Below the pieces are notes generated by a model. That model did not search any database, was not told the DNA's origin, and was given only the letters and a program-made list of their open reading frames with translations. Both the position numbers and the translations under genes were made by a program. A DNA stretch of 64,000 bases from NCBI GenBank assembly GCA_965224275.1, contig CBDCYR010000015.1:124001-188000 (forward strand), given 5' to 3'. The DNA comes from CAUZWH01 sp965224275. GTDB taxonomy: Bacteria > Pseudomonadota > Alphaproteobacteria > SHVV01. Of the stretch, positions 8,903-18,444 are shown one piece after another. The first letter of the stretch is position 1. The number at the start of each line of letters is the position of its first letter.

Positions 8903-10348
8903 ATGACGACTGCACAGCTTACGCCCGTGGTTCCCGAGATTTTCATCGCGCTCGCTGCGATGGCGTTGTTGATGTTCGGCGTATTTCGTGGTGACGGGTC
9001 GACCCGCTCAGTCGGATGGCTGACGGTGTTGGCGCTCGCGGTGACATTCGTGCTGGTACTGAATGCACCGAGTGACGGTCAGCCCACGCTAGCCGGTATG
9101 TTCGTCTCCGACCCGTTTTCGGTTTTCGTGAAATATTTGGTTCTGATCGGTTCAGCACTCACGATTGTGATGTCGCTGGGCTACATTCACCGGGAGGGGA
9201 TGGCCCGCTTCGAGTATCCCATCCTCATCCTGCTGGCGACGCTCGGCATGATGATGATGATCTCGGCGAGCAATTTGATCTCACTTTACATCGGCCTTGA
9301 GTTGCAGAGTTTGGCGCTCTACGTCATTGCCGCGATCCGTCGCGATTCGTTGCGTTCGACCGAAGCCGGCCTCAAGTATTTTGTATTGGGCGCCTTGTCA
9401 TCGGGAATGCTGCTCTACGGCTGCTCGTTGATCTATGGTTTCACTGGAACGACGAGTTTCGCTGGCTTGGCCCAGATTTTTACTGGCGACACTGCCGGCC
9501 ATCCGCCGATTGGTTTTATCGTCGGCCTCGTCTTCTTGATCTCTGGGCTCGCGTTTAAAGTATCGGCGGTGCCATTCCATATGTGGACGCCCGATGTTTA
9601 CGAGGGCGCGCCGACTCCGGTTACGGCTTTCTTCGCGATCGCACCAAAAATTGCGGCGATGGCGCTCTTTCTGCGGGTCATCATTACACCGTTTCCCGAG
9701 ATCGTTTCATCGTGGCAGCAAATCATTGTCTTTGTATCGATTGCCTCCATGCTGCTCGGTGCATTTGCAGCGATTAACCAGACCAACATCAAGCGTCTGA
9801 TGGCCTACAGCTCGATCGGGCATATGGGTTATGCGTTGGTGGGATTGGCATCAGGAACGGTCGAAGGTGTTCGCGGCGTCTTAATTTATCTTGCGATCTA
9901 CCTAGTCATGAACGTTGGCGCTTTCGCCTGCATCCTATGCATGCGCACCAAGGACGGCATGGTCGAGGAAATTAACGACCTCGCCGGATTGTCCCGCAAT
10001 CAACCAATGTTGGCCCTGGCGTTGGGAGTCTTCATGTTCTCGCTGGCCGGGATTCCACCGCTCGCCGGTTTTTTCGGCAAACTGTATGTCTTTGTAGCAG
10101 CCGTCCACGCGGAGCTCTACGCGCTCGCGATAATCGGCATGCTGGCGAGTGTGGTGGGTGCGTTCTACTATCTTCGAATCGTCAAGGTCATGTACTTCGA
10201 CGCTCCGGCCGAACCTTTCGAACGACCGATCGGTGGCGAAATGGCCGCGATCTTGACCGTAACGGGGCTCGCCACATTGTTATTCGTTGCCTATCCGCCG
10301 GCGCTGATCGCGATTGCCCACACTGCGGCGCAAGCTCTGTTTCCATGA
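8903..10348 (+). CDS. nuoN: NADH-quinone oxidoreductase subunit N
   Basis: This is the third antiporter-like subunit (ND2), 481 residues and full length. The conserved FHMWTPDVYEGAPTPVTAFF motif and the lysine-bearing LAFKVSAVPFH helix are present. Its TGA overlaps the birA ATG (ATGA at 10345-10348). That fuses the complex I operon to the biotin/CoA/RNase J gene cluster, an arrangement common in Rhodospirillales. Confidence 0.97.
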   Translation: MTTAQLTPVVPEIFIALAAMALLMFGVFRGDGSTRSVGWLTVLALAVTFVLVLNAPSDGQPTLAGMFVSDPFSVFVKYLVLIGSALTIVMSLGYIHREGMARFEYPILILLATLGMMMMISASNLISLYIGLELQSLALYVIAAIRRDSLRSTEAGLKYFVLGALSSGMLLYGCSLIYGFTGTTSFAGLAQIFTGDTAGHPPIGFIVGLVFLISGLAFKVSAVPFHMWTPDVYEGAPTPVTAFFAIAPKIAAMALFLRVIITPFPEIVSSWQQIIVFVSIASMLLGAFAAINQTNIKRLMAYSSIGHMGYALVGLASGTVEGVRGVLIYLAIYLVMNVGAFACILCMRTKDGMVEEINDLAGLSRNQPMLALALGVFMFSLAGIPPLAGFFGKLYVFVAAVHAELYALAIIGMLASVVGAFYYLRIVKVMYFDAPAEPFERPIGGEMAAILTVTGLATLLFVAYPPALIAIAHTAAQALFP

Positions 10349-11142
10349 GCGAGGCTGAAGCGCCGCCCGCGACGAAACAACCCGATCTACCGTCTTTTTT
10401 CCAGCTCGTTGCGCTTGAGCGTGTCGGCAGCACGAATGATGAAGTTGCGTCGCGTGCCGAAGCCGGAACCCGCGAAGGACTGCTCGTGTGGGCGCAGCGA
10501 CAAACGAACGGACGCGGCCGGCACGGGCGACAGTGGGAGTCACCTCCGGGAAATCTATATTGTTCGTTATTATTGAGGCCTGAGGTCGCGCCGGCGGCAG
10601 CGGCCGAACTGGGTTTTGTCGCCGGCGTGGCGGTGAGAGAATGCGTCGCAGGTTTGATTCCGAGCGGACAAGAGGTGTCGTGCAAGTGGCCCAACGACGT
10701 CTTGGTAGGGGGCGCGAAAATCGCGGGCATTCTCCTGGAGGCGACCGTGACGGAGCGCGCAACCCGCGTTATCGTTGGTGTCGGCATCAACCTCATTAAC
10801 CATCCACCGGATACCAGCTATCCGGCGACAGATTTGTTAAGCCAGACTGGCGAAACAATGGAACCGGCCGAGGTTCTGAAACGGCTCGCCGACTCGCTGC
10901 TTCGTTGGCGGAAAATTTGGCTGACGCAGGGCTTTGGCTCGATACGAAGAACCTGGCTCGAGCACGCGGCCGGTTTGGGTAAAGACATCACGGTGCAATT
11001 GCCGGATCAAACGTTGGTGGGCAAATTCCAATCGCTCGACGCGCGCGGCGGTCTGGAACTACGTCGGCCCGGCGGAGACGTGCACGTCGTCAATGCAGGT
11101 GATGTGTTCCTCAAAGGAACGGCGCCGAAAATGGGTGGGTGA
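10345..11142 (+). CDS. birA: biotin--[acetyl-CoA-carboxylase] ligase
   Basis: It attaches biotin to the carboxyl-carrier protein using ATP. The biotinyl-AMP loop GRGRHGR is at residues 56-62, the KWPND motif at 114-118, and VGVGINL follows. At 265 residues it has no N-terminal helix-turn-helix, so it is the monofunctional class I ligase rather than a repressor. A C-terminal SH3-like domain (LDARGGLELRRPGG..HVVNAGDV) completes the fold. It overlaps nuoN by 4 bp and coaX at its stop. Confidence 0.95.
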   Translation: MSEAEAPPATKQPDLPSFFQLVALERVGSTNDEVASRAEAGTREGLLVWAQRQTNGRGRHGRQWESPPGNLYCSLLLRPEVAPAAAAELGFVAGVAVRECVAGLIPSGQEVSCKWPNDVLVGGAKIAGILLEATVTERATRVIVGVGINLINHPPDTSYPATDLLSQTGETMEPAEVLKRLADSLLRWRKIWLTQGFGSIRRTWLEHAAGLGKDITVQLPDQTLVGKFQSLDARGGLELRRPGGDVHVVNAGDVFLKGTAPKMGG

Positions 11143-11915
11143 TGCTGCTCGCGATCGATGCCGGCAACACCAACGTCGTATTCGCGGTCTATGATGGAGA
11201 TGAGCGGCGGGGATTGTGGCGTGCGTCGACCGATCAACCGCGCACCGCAGATGATTATGCGGTTTGGTTAACGAGTTTGATGCGGATGCGCGAATTGGAG
11301 TCAGCCGACATTACCGACGCCGTCATTTGCTCTGTCGTGCCGCAAGCGTTGTACGATCTTCGTCGGTTGTGTCGATCCTATTTCGACGCTGAGCCACTGA
11401 TTGTGGATAGAAACATCGAGCTTGGTATCAAGATCGACATAGATGAACCGGCGAGCGCGGGCGCCGATCGGATTGCCAATGCGGTTGGCGTCCACGCTAA
11501 TTATGGTGGCCCAGCGATCGTCATCGATTTCGGCACCGGGACGACCTTTGATGTCATCGACGAAAACGGCTCGTATCGTGGCGGTGTTATCGCGCCGGGG
11601 ATCAATCTTAGTCTCGATGCTTTGCACCTCGTATCGGCGCAGTTGCCGCGTATCGAGGTCGCGCGCCCGAAACGCGTGATCGGCGGCGGCACCGTATCGG
11701 CAATGCAGTCTGGAATCTATTGGGGTTATGTGGGACTGATCGAGGGATTGGTTCGCCGCATTAGCGATGAATTTGGAGCGAAGATGAAAGTAATCGCGAC
11801 CGGCGGGCTAGCGCCGCTTTTCGCCGGGGGAACCGACGTCATCGAGCATATCGATGCGGATCTAACGTTGCTTGGGATCGTTGAAATCTGGCGTCGCAAT
11901 CAACCAACGTCATGA
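11142..11915 (+). CDS. coaX: type III pantothenate kinase
   Basis: It phosphorylates pantothenate, the first step of coenzyme A synthesis. The ASKHA-fold motifs are clear: DAGNTNVVFAVYDG at the N-terminus, GADRIANAVG in the middle, and IDFGTGTTFDVI. The length of 257 residues is typical. The start may be the ATG at 11142 (TGATG overlap with birA) or the GTG three bases earlier. Its stop overlaps the rnj ATG by 4 bp. Confidence 0.95.
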   Translation: MLLAIDAGNTNVVFAVYDGDERRGLWRASTDQPRTADDYAVWLTSLMRMRELESADITDAVICSVVPQALYDLRRLCRSYFDAEPLIVDRNIELGIKIDIDEPASAGADRIANAVGVHANYGGPAIVIDFGTGTTFDVIDENGSYRGGVIAPGINLSLDALHLVSAQLPRIEVARPKRVIGGGTVSAMQSGIYWGYVGLIEGLVRRISDEFGAKMKVIATGGLAPLFAGGTDVIEHIDADLTLLGIVEIWRRNQPTS

Positions 11916-13642
11916 GCGATTTCAGCCTCGATCCAGACGAATTGTTGTTCGTTCCCCTAGGTGGATGCGGCGAGATCGGCATGAACCTCAATCTCTATGG
12001 ATTGGGGGGCAAGTGGTTGATGGTCGATTTGGGCGTTACGTTTGGCGATGATTCGGTGCCCGGTATCGATGTCGTTATGCCTGATCCTAGGTTTATCGTG
12101 GAGCGCCGCGACGACCTGCTCGCACTTGTTATAACCCACGCGCATGAAGATCATCTCGGCGCCGTCCCCTATCTGTGGCGACAGCTTCGGTGCCCGGTCT
12201 ACGTCACCGCTTTTGCGGCGGAATATCTCCAACTAAAACTCGAGGAAGTAGGTCTCGCCGATATCGTGCCAGTCCAAATTGTGTGCGATGGCGATACCCT
12301 CGATATCGGTCCCTTCAACGTCACCTACCACTCGATCACACACTCAATTCCCGAAAGCCATGCGCTCGCGATCCGCACGCCGCTCGGCAACGTTCTCCAT
12401 ACCGGTGATTGGAAACTTGACCCCGAGCCCCGCCTCGGTGAGGCAACCGATCCTCGTCCCTTCACGGATTTCGGGCGCGAGGGTGTGCTCGCCATGGTCT
12501 GCGATTCAACCAACGTTTTCGTTGAAGGAACGTCGGGGTCCGAGTCCGAAGTGCGAGATAGCCTGATCGAGATCGTCGGGCGTGCGACGCAACGGGTCGC
12601 CATCACAACATTCGCGTCGCATGTGGCGCGCCTAAAAACTCTGATCGACGTTGCCGCTGTGCACGATCGCAACGTTGTTTTGGTCGGTCGGTCGCTCTTG
12701 CGAGCAACCCGTGCGGCGCGCAACGTCGGCTATCTTGAGGACGATACCGTGTTTGTTCCCGAGCGCGAGGCGGGCCTTCTCCCAGCCGACAAATGCTTGG
12801 TGATTTGTACGGGTTGTCAGGGTGAGCCGCGCGCCGCTCTATCCAAGATTGCCTTTCGCTCGCACCGGCATGTGGCACTGGATGAAGGCGACATGGTCAT
12901 TTTTTCCTCGAAGATAATCCCCGGGAACGAGCCGGGGATAGCTGCTTTGCAAAATCGACTGATCCACAGCGGCGTTGAAGTAATCACCGAGCAAGATGAG
13001 TTTGTCCATGTTTCCGGTCACCCGGCGCGCGACGAACTCGCACGGATGTATGGCTGGGTTCGACCCAAGATTTCGATTCCCGTTCATGGCGAAGCCCGAC
13101 ACCTTGCCGAACATGCGAGGTTTGCCAGGAGTCTCCAGGTTCCGGATGCGTTCGTGCTCGAAAATGGCGCGGCGATTCGGTTGGCACCGGGAACGCCGGC
13201 GATCGTCGACTATGTCGAGGCCGGTAGGCTCTATCGCGATGGTGATCGTCTCATCCGCCCCGACAGTGAAATCGTTCGAGACCGGCGCAAGCTAGCCCGC
13301 GCTGGATCCGTAGCGGTTATTGTTGTGATGAAATCGAGCGGACGTCTAGCGGTGCTTCCCCGAATTGTTTCTTACGGCGTGGCCGATTCCGAAATTGAAA
13401 CCGAACTCGAAATTGATCAGATCCTCGCTGTCGCAGTCACATCGGCGATCGAGAAATTGCCGACACTGACGCGTCGCGATGATGAAGGTTTGGAGGATAC
13501 GATCCGTCGTACGGTACGGAGTTGCCTGAAAAGTACGACCGGCACGCGTCCGCTGATCGACGTTGAAATTGTGCGAATTCCTACGAACCCTGGCACCCAG
13601 ATCGGATCCGACGATAAGCGTGCAGAGGAAGTGCTGAAATGA
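11912..13642 (+). CDS. rnj: ribonuclease J
   Basis: This is a metallo-beta-lactamase/beta-CASP ribonuclease of mRNA and rRNA processing, 576 residues. The zinc motif THAHEDHLGA has His76, His78, Asp80 and His81. Further metal ligands are in HTGDWK, and the beta-CASP domain contains SGHPARDEL and PVHGEARHL. Position directly downstream of coaX and overlapping mce is the usual alphaproteobacterial context. Confidence 0.95.
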   Translation: MSDFSLDPDELLFVPLGGCGEIGMNLNLYGLGGKWLMVDLGVTFGDDSVPGIDVVMPDPRFIVERRDDLLALVITHAHEDHLGAVPYLWRQLRCPVYVTAFAAEYLQLKLEEVGLADIVPVQIVCDGDTLDIGPFNVTYHSITHSIPESHALAIRTPLGNVLHTGDWKLDPEPRLGEATDPRPFTDFGREGVLAMVCDSTNVFVEGTSGSESEVRDSLIEIVGRATQRVAITTFASHVARLKTLIDVAAVHDRNVVLVGRSLLRATRAARNVGYLEDDTVFVPEREAGLLPADKCLVICTGCQGEPRAALSKIAFRSHRHVALDEGDMVIFSSKIIPGNEPGIAALQNRLIHSGVEVITEQDEFVHVSGHPARDELARMYGWVRPKISIPVHGEARHLAEHARFARSLQVPDAFVLENGAAIRLAPGTPAIVDYVEAGRLYRDGDRLIRPDSEIVRDRRKLARAGSVAVIVVMKSSGRLAVLPRIVSYGVADSEIETELEIDQILAVAVTSAIEKLPTLTRRDDEGLEDTIRRTVRSCLKSTTGTRPLIDVEIVRIPTNPGTQIGSDDKRAEEVLK

Positions 13643-14043
13643 TTGGTCGTTTGAACCATGTGGCCATTGCCGTGCCCGATCTTGAGGCTGCGATGGAGCA
13701 ATATCGCTCGACGTTAGGAGCAACCGTAACCGAACCCAATGACCTCCATGAGCATGGCGTTACGGTTGCCTTTGTTGAACTCTCAAATACCAAGATCGAG
13801 CTCGTCCACCCGCTTGGCGAAGATTCGCCGATCCGGAGCTTCCTGGAGAAAACACCAGGTGGCGGTATTCATCACGTCTGCTACGAGGTCGATAACATCA
13901 TCGCCGCACGCGACAGGTTGGTCGCGTGTGGCGCGCGGGTTCTCGGCGACGGTGAACCGCGGATTGGCTCCCACGGAAAGCCAATCCTGTTTCTCCACCC
14001 CAAGGAATTTTCCGGAACACTGATCGAACTCGAACAGGCCTGA
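13639..14043 (+). CDS. mce: methylmalonyl-CoA epimerase
   Basis: This is a vicinal-oxygen-chelate protein of 134 residues that interconverts (R)- and (S)-methylmalonyl-CoA in propionate metabolism. Two beta-alpha-beta-beta-beta modules are visible: one begins RLNHVAIAVPDLE, the other GGIHHVCYEVDN. The metal-binding residues are His7 in NHVAI, Glu in KIELV, His in IHHVC and the C-terminal Glu in LIELE. It overlaps rnj by an ATGA and is followed after 2 bp by the DUF1467 gene. Confidence 0.93.
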   Translation: MIGRLNHVAIAVPDLEAAMEQYRSTLGATVTEPNDLHEHGVTVAFVELSNTKIELVHPLGEDSPIRSFLEKTPGGGIHHVCYEVDNIIAARDRLVACGARVLGDGEPRIGSHGKPILFLHPKEFSGTLIELEQA

Positions 14044-14045
14044 AT

Positions 14046-14282
14046 ATGAACGTTTTGACCGGCATCGCGATCTTTTTCGTGGTCTGGTGGATCGTCTTGT
14101 TTGTGGTATTGCCGTTTGGGATCAAACGCCATGGCGATAGCGAGCCGGGACTCGAACCCGGCGCGCCCGAGCGGCCGCAGCTTTGGATCAAAGCAGGTGT
14201 CACCACTCTGATCGCCGCGCTCGTCTGGGTGGTGATCTATCTGGTAATTGACTTCGACCTAATTGACGTTCGCCCGTCATAG
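14046..14282 (+). CDS. DUF1467 family membrane protein
   Basis: This is a 78-residue protein with two hydrophobic helices (residues ~5-25 and ~55-73) separated by a charged loop containing PFGIKRHGDSEPGLEPGAPE. This layout is typical of the DUF1467 family found next to mce and proS in alphaproteobacteria. The function is unknown. It is the last gene of the co-transcribed nuoF-to-DUF1467 run. Confidence 0.85.
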   Translation: MNVLTGIAIFFVVWWIVLFVVLPFGIKRHGDSEPGLEPGAPERPQLWIKAGVTTLIAALVWVVIYLVIDFDLIDVRPS

Positions 14283-14328
14283 CGTTGTCGCTTGACCGAG
14301 TTCTCCCGATGACAGCGTCGAAATCGGC

Positions 14329-14357
14329 AAAAAAAAGCAAGGCTTATGCGCCTTGCT
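14329..14357 (-). terminator. Rho-independent terminator reading on the minus strand
   Basis: An 8-bp perfect stem (14336-14343 with 14350-14357, loop of six) is flanked on its left by eight consecutive A residues (14329-14336). Read on the minus strand this is a GC-containing hairpin followed by eight U residues, a textbook intrinsic terminator. On the plus strand it lacks a U-tract. There is no annotated minus-strand gene upstream of it, so what it terminates is unclear. Confidence 0.7.
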
Positions 14358-14556
14358 CCATGTTCCAATGCGTAGTGCTAGCGTTTTTGGTGGTTCCTCT
14401 CCCGAACCTGGGTGCCATTAGTGGCCCTCGTTTTGCACGACGAGTTTACGAAATTATCGTTGTGAGGTCACTTAGAATTTCATGATTACGCTTAGGTGGC
14501 TCGGACTGTATTTTCCCTTGTAATTAGGAAAAATCGTTATATATCAGAGTGATAAA

Positions 14557-14970
14557 TTGGTATTTCAACAAATTACTAGAACTATACTTTTGGTTGGAAT
14601 CATCGTCACCTGTGGATTGGCGATGCCTTACTCGATCAAGCCTCTAGGGTTGACTGCGCTCGCACAATCGGTGGACGACGATGCCACCTCAACGATCATC
14701 ATTTCGCAAAACGATTGCCGCCGCTTTGTTCGCCACAAAGCGCGCAACGATGTCAATTACAAACCGGGTGTCGATGTCTACGGCCGATCGGTCAAACCCG
14801 CCGATCTGGCGCCGAGTTCCATCAAGTTGCCTGACGAGATAAGGATAACGCTCACCGTCGATATATTTGATTTTGTCGGCGCGACGCCACCGCCCAAGGG
14901 CCTGGGTGATTCGCGAGCGCCATTGGGGACCATAACCTTCAAAGGCGGGAAACTGTTGTTTAATGGCTAA
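14557..14970 (+). CDS. conserved exported hypothetical protein
   Basis: A 137-residue reading frame has a TTG start, an N-terminal hydrophobic segment (residues ~7-35) ending near ALAQS, and a mature part beginning with acidic residues. The signal-like start implies export to the periplasm. The mature part contains DCRRFVRHKARNDVNYKPG and ends in TFKGGKLLFNG. A similar arrangement (Cys-Arg-Arg, YxPGVDVxG, ADL) occurs in uncharacterised alphaproteobacterial proteins. The function is unknown. The sequence just upstream is unusually AT-rich for this genome. Start assignment is uncertain because no strong ribosome binding site is seen. Confidence 0.7.
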   Translation: MVFQQITRTILLVGIIVTCGLAMPYSIKPLGLTALAQSVDDDATSTIIISQNDCRRFVRHKARNDVNYKPGVDVYGRSVKPADLAPSSIKLPDEIRITLTVDIFDFVGATPPPKGLGDSRAPLGTITFKGGKLLFNG

Positions 14971-15150
14971 CCGCTGGCCGAGGAAATCAGTCCCGAGCTA
15001 TTGATCGTCTGCGACCAGCTTCTGGAACGTGAGTAATCGTTCCCGCAACGCGCTTGGCATTGCCATCCTATGAGCCTTTGCCTACAGTCGCGCACCTCCG
15101 ACCAAGGCCCTGGACCGCCGGGATAGGGGTTGTCGACATAAGAGGCCAAA

Positions 15151-16476
15151 ATGCGTCGTTCGACCTTTTTCATGCCGATTTTGCGGGAAAATCCCACCGA
15201 GGCGCAGATTGTTTCGCACCGGTTGATGCTCCGCGCGGGCATGATTCGCCAGGCGACTGCGGGGATCTATACATGGTTGCCGCTTGGCCTTCGGGTCCTC
15301 CGTAAAATTGAACAGATCGTGCGCGAAGAGCAGGACGCGGCGGGCTGCCAGGAGCTGTTGATGCCGACGATCCAGCCGGCAGATTTGTGGCGTGAAAGCG
15401 GACGTTATGACGACTACGGCAAGGAGATGCTCCGGATCACGGATCGTCATGATCGCGACATGCTCTACGGCCCGACCAATGAGGAACTTCTCACCGACGT
15501 TTTTCGCAATTCGATCAGAAGTTATCGGGACTTACCCAAGTTGCTCTACCACATTCAGTGGAAGTTCAGAGACGAGATCCGGCCACGCTTTGGGGTCATG
15601 CGCGGCCGCGAGTTTCTTATGAAAGATAGCTACTCGTTCGACATCGACTATGAGGGTGCCAAGCGCTCCTACAACAGGATGTTCGTAACTTACCTCAGAA
15701 CGTATGCGCGCATGGGGTTGAAGGCGGTTCCCATGCGCGCCGAATCCGGCCCGATCGGCGGTGACATGAGCCATGAATTTATCATTCTCGCAGATACAGG
15801 TGAAACCCAAGTGTTTTGCGATCGCGACGTGATAGACGCCGATGTTTTGGACCAGGAGATCGACTTCGAGAGCGACCTGGAACCGATCGTTAATGCTTGG
15901 ACGACGCGTTACGCTGCGACAGACGAAAAGCATGACGCAGCGGCGTTTGCTCAGCTTCCACCCGAACGTCAGGTTACCGCTCGGGGCATCGAGGTCGGCC
16001 ATATTTTCTACTTCGGCCGCAAATATTCTGATTCTATGAACGCGAAAGTAAGCGGTCCTAACGGTGAGGAAATCTCTGTCGAAATGGGATCGTATGGGAT
16101 TGGCGTTTCGCGCCTGGTCGGCGCCATCATTGAAGCCAGCCACGACGATGCCGGGATCGTGTGGCCGTCGGCAGTCGCGCCTTTTTCCGTTGGACTCATC
16201 AACCTCAAACCCGGTACAGCCGAGTGTGACGGGATCTGTGAGGAGCTCTACGCGAAGCTTGCCGAGTTGGGGATCGATGTTCTTTATGACGACACCGACG
16301 AACGTGCCGGCAGTAAATTTGCAACCATGGATCTGATCGGATTGCCCTGGCAGGTCGTCGTCGGTCCGCGCGGTGCATCTTCCGGCCTGGTTGAGCTGAA
16401 AGATCGAAAGACGGGTAGCAAGGAAGAATTGGCAACCGAAGCGCTGCTGGCACTTGCCAATCGGTTTATTTCCTAA
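15151..16476 (+). CDS. proS: prolyl-tRNA synthetase
   Basis: This is a class II aminoacyl-tRNA synthetase charging tRNA-Pro. At 441 residues it is the short alphaproteobacterial/mitochondrial type without the editing insertion domain found in longer bacterial enzymes. Motif 2 is in FRDEIRPRFGVMRGREFLMK, motif 3 in GSYGIGVSRLVGAI, and the anticodon-binding domain occupies the last ~100 residues. lolC follows after 5 bp. Confidence 0.96.
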   Translation: MRRSTFFMPILRENPTEAQIVSHRLMLRAGMIRQATAGIYTWLPLGLRVLRKIEQIVREEQDAAGCQELLMPTIQPADLWRESGRYDDYGKEMLRITDRHDRDMLYGPTNEELLTDVFRNSIRSYRDLPKLLYHIQWKFRDEIRPRFGVMRGREFLMKDSYSFDIDYEGAKRSYNRMFVTYLRTYARMGLKAVPMRAESGPIGGDMSHEFIILADTGETQVFCDRDVIDADVLDQEIDFESDLEPIVNAWTTRYAATDEKHDAAAFAQLPPERQVTARGIEVGHIFYFGRKYSDSMNAKVSGPNGEEISVEMGSYGIGVSRLVGAIIEASHDDAGIVWPSAVAPFSVGLINLKPGTAECDGICEELYAKLAELGIDVLYDDTDERAGSKFATMDLIGLPWQVVVGPRGASSGLVELKDRKTGSKEELATEALLALANRFIS

Positions 16477-16481
16477 CCCGC

Positions 16482-17726
16482 ATGTTCTCTCGCTTTGAAT
16501 GGCTGATGGCGTTGCGATACTTACGTGCGCGCCGGCAAGAAGGTTTTATCTCTGTAATCGCCTTGTTCTCCCTGTTGGGGATCATGATCGGTGTTGCCAC
16601 ACTCATCATCGTGCCAGCAGTGATGAACGGCTTTCGCGCCGAGTTGCTCGATCGAATCCTAGGGGTTAACGGTCATATCCTAATCCGCGCCCCCACCGGC
16701 CCGCTCGTCAACTACGATGAGCTTCAGGCTCGCTTAAAGGACGTTGACGGTGTCGTACAAATCGCACCGATCGTCGAAGGGCAGGTGATGGCAACAGCTC
16801 AGGGCGGCGCTCGCGGTGCTCTGGTGCGGGGTCTGCGCGGGCAAGATCTCCGGGCCAACACCCTGATTGCGGACAATATTAGAGAAGGAAGCCTGCGGGA
16901 CTTTCAGGGTAAGGATGGGGTCGTCGTCGGCTATCGGCTCGCGCAGCAACTTGGCCTCCGGGTAGGTGATCGAATACGGCTCATCGCTCCCCAGGTGCGC
17001 GCGACCGTGATCGGTACCATACCCCGTCAACGAGCTTACAAAATTGTGGCGACGTTCAATGTCGGCATGATCGAATACGATTCCACCTTCGTATTCATGG
17101 AGCTTGAGGCCGCCCAAATATTTTTTGGGCTGCGTCATGCCGTAACGGCCCTGGAAGTCGTGGCCGATGACGCCGAGGCGATCGATCCCTTGCGAGTCGG
17201 ATTGGCGAAGGCCGCAGGAGCGCCGCTCCGCCTCGTCGACTGGAGACAGATCAACTCACATTTTTTCACAGCCGTCGAAGTCGAGCGCAATGTGATGTTT
17301 CTGATCCTAACGCTGATCATTCTGGTCGCTGCTTTCAACATCGTTTCGAGCCTAATTATGCTCGTTAAGGAGAAAGGCAGGGCGATCGCAATCATGCGTA
17401 CCATGGGCGCGACCCGTGGCATGATCATGCGAATATTCTTCATCGCCGGCGCTAGTATCGGCGTCATTGGCACAATTCTGGGTTTCCTACTCGGCCTGGG
17501 CTTCGCGGCCAATATCGAGTGGATACGCCGCCAAATCGAAGGCCTTACCGGCACAGAGTTGTTCGCGGCAGAGATCTACTTCCTCTCTCGCCTGCCGGCG
17601 AAAGTCGAGGCCGACGACGTTTTCTTGGTCGTGGCGCTGTCTTTCGTGCTGTCCTTTCTGGCAACCCTCTACCCCTCATGGCGGGCCGCGCGCCTCGACC
17701 CGGTTGAAGCACTTCGGTACGAGTGA
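16482..17726 (+). CDS. lolC: lipoprotein-releasing ABC transporter permease LolC/E
   Basis: This is the inner-membrane permease that extracts outer-membrane lipoproteins and hands them to LolA, 414 residues. One N-terminal transmembrane helix (residues ~20-45), a large periplasmic domain and three C-terminal helices give the MacB/FtsX-like topology. Alphaproteobacteria usually have a single LolC/E-type permease acting as a homodimer, which fits the lone copy here. It overlaps lolD by 4 bp. Confidence 0.94.
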   Translation: MFSRFEWLMALRYLRARRQEGFISVIALFSLLGIMIGVATLIIVPAVMNGFRAELLDRILGVNGHILIRAPTGPLVNYDELQARLKDVDGVVQIAPIVEGQVMATAQGGARGALVRGLRGQDLRANTLIADNIREGSLRDFQGKDGVVVGYRLAQQLGLRVGDRIRLIAPQVRATVIGTIPRQRAYKIVATFNVGMIEYDSTFVFMELEAAQIFFGLRHAVTALEVVADDAEAIDPLRVGLAKAAGAPLRLVDWRQINSHFFTAVEVERNVMFLILTLIILVAAFNIVSSLIMLVKEKGRAIAIMRTMGATRGMIMRIFFIAGASIGVIGTILGFLLGLGFAANIEWIRRQIEGLTGTELFAAEIYFLSRLPAKVEADDVFLVVALSFVLSFLATLYPSWRAARLDPVEALRYE

Positions 17727-18421
17727 GGCAGCCGGTGCTGGAAACGCACGACGCGATCGCCCTTGACGGTATCGTCCGAACGTTCGTCCAGGGGGATGAA
17801 CGCCTCGAAGTTTTGCGTGGCGCTTCAGTTGCAATCCAGCCAGGCGAGAGCGTGGCACTGGTCGGGCCTTCGGGTGCTGGAAAATCCACGCTTCTCCACA
17901 TCGCCGGATTGCTTGAAGGACCCGATGCTGGGGAAGTTCGTATCAATGGAACGGTCGGCAGCGCGTTAACCGACCAACTGCGAACCCGACTTCGGCGAGA
18001 ATCGATTGGGTTCGTATATCAGTTTCACCACCTGCTGCCGGAATTCTCGGCCTTGGAGAATGTGGCGCTGCCACGTCTAATCGCCGGGGCATCACGCGAC
18101 GATGCAAATGGAACCGCTACGGAGCTATTGCAGCGTCTCGAATTGGGTCATCGCTTGCACCATCGGCCAGGCAGATTGTCAGGAGGTGAGCAACAGCGTG
18201 TTGCGATTGCGCGGGCGATCGCCAATCGACCAGCAGTGCTCTTGGCCGATGAACCGACCGGAAATTTGGATCAATCCACCGCCGCGATCGTTTTTGCTGA
18301 ACTACTGAAAATAGCCCGGGTCGATGGTCTCGCGGCACTCATTGCAACCCACAACGAACACTTGGCCGATCGTATGGATCGATGTGTCATGCTACAAGAT
18401 GGGGTGCTCGTCGAGAAGTAA
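17723..18421 (+). CDS. lolD: lipoprotein-releasing ABC transporter ATP-binding protein
   Basis: This is the ATPase partner of LolC, 232 residues. Walker A is GPSGAGKST, the ABC signature is LSGGEQQRVAIARAI, and Walker B with catalytic Glu is VLLADEPTG. The GTG start overlaps the lolC stop. Intergenic sequence of about 100 bp with its own promoter-like elements separates it from dnaE. Confidence 0.95.
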   Translation: MRQPVLETHDAIALDGIVRTFVQGDERLEVLRGASVAIQPGESVALVGPSGAGKSTLLHIAGLLEGPDAGEVRINGTVGSALTDQLRTRLRRESIGFVYQFHHLLPEFSALENVALPRLIAGASRDDANGTATELLQRLELGHRLHHRPGRLSGGEQQRVAIARAIANRPAVLLADEPTGNLDQSTAAIVFAELLKIARVDGLAALIATHNEHLADRMDRCVMLQDGVLVEK

Positions 18422-18444
18422 TCCACAACAAATTGGTTTGTTCT

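Noticed and set aside
14140..14240. tRNA-like T-arm on the minus strand (GGTTCGAGTCCC flanked by a matching stem) inside the DUF1467 gene
   Set aside because: No matching acceptor stem, D-arm or anticodon arm could be found at the right distance, and the bases encode a conserved loop of the DUF1467 protein.
14285..14485. 66-codon plus-strand frame after the DUF1467 gene
   Set aside because: It runs through the minus-strand terminator hairpin, has no ribosome binding site and an unlikely composition.
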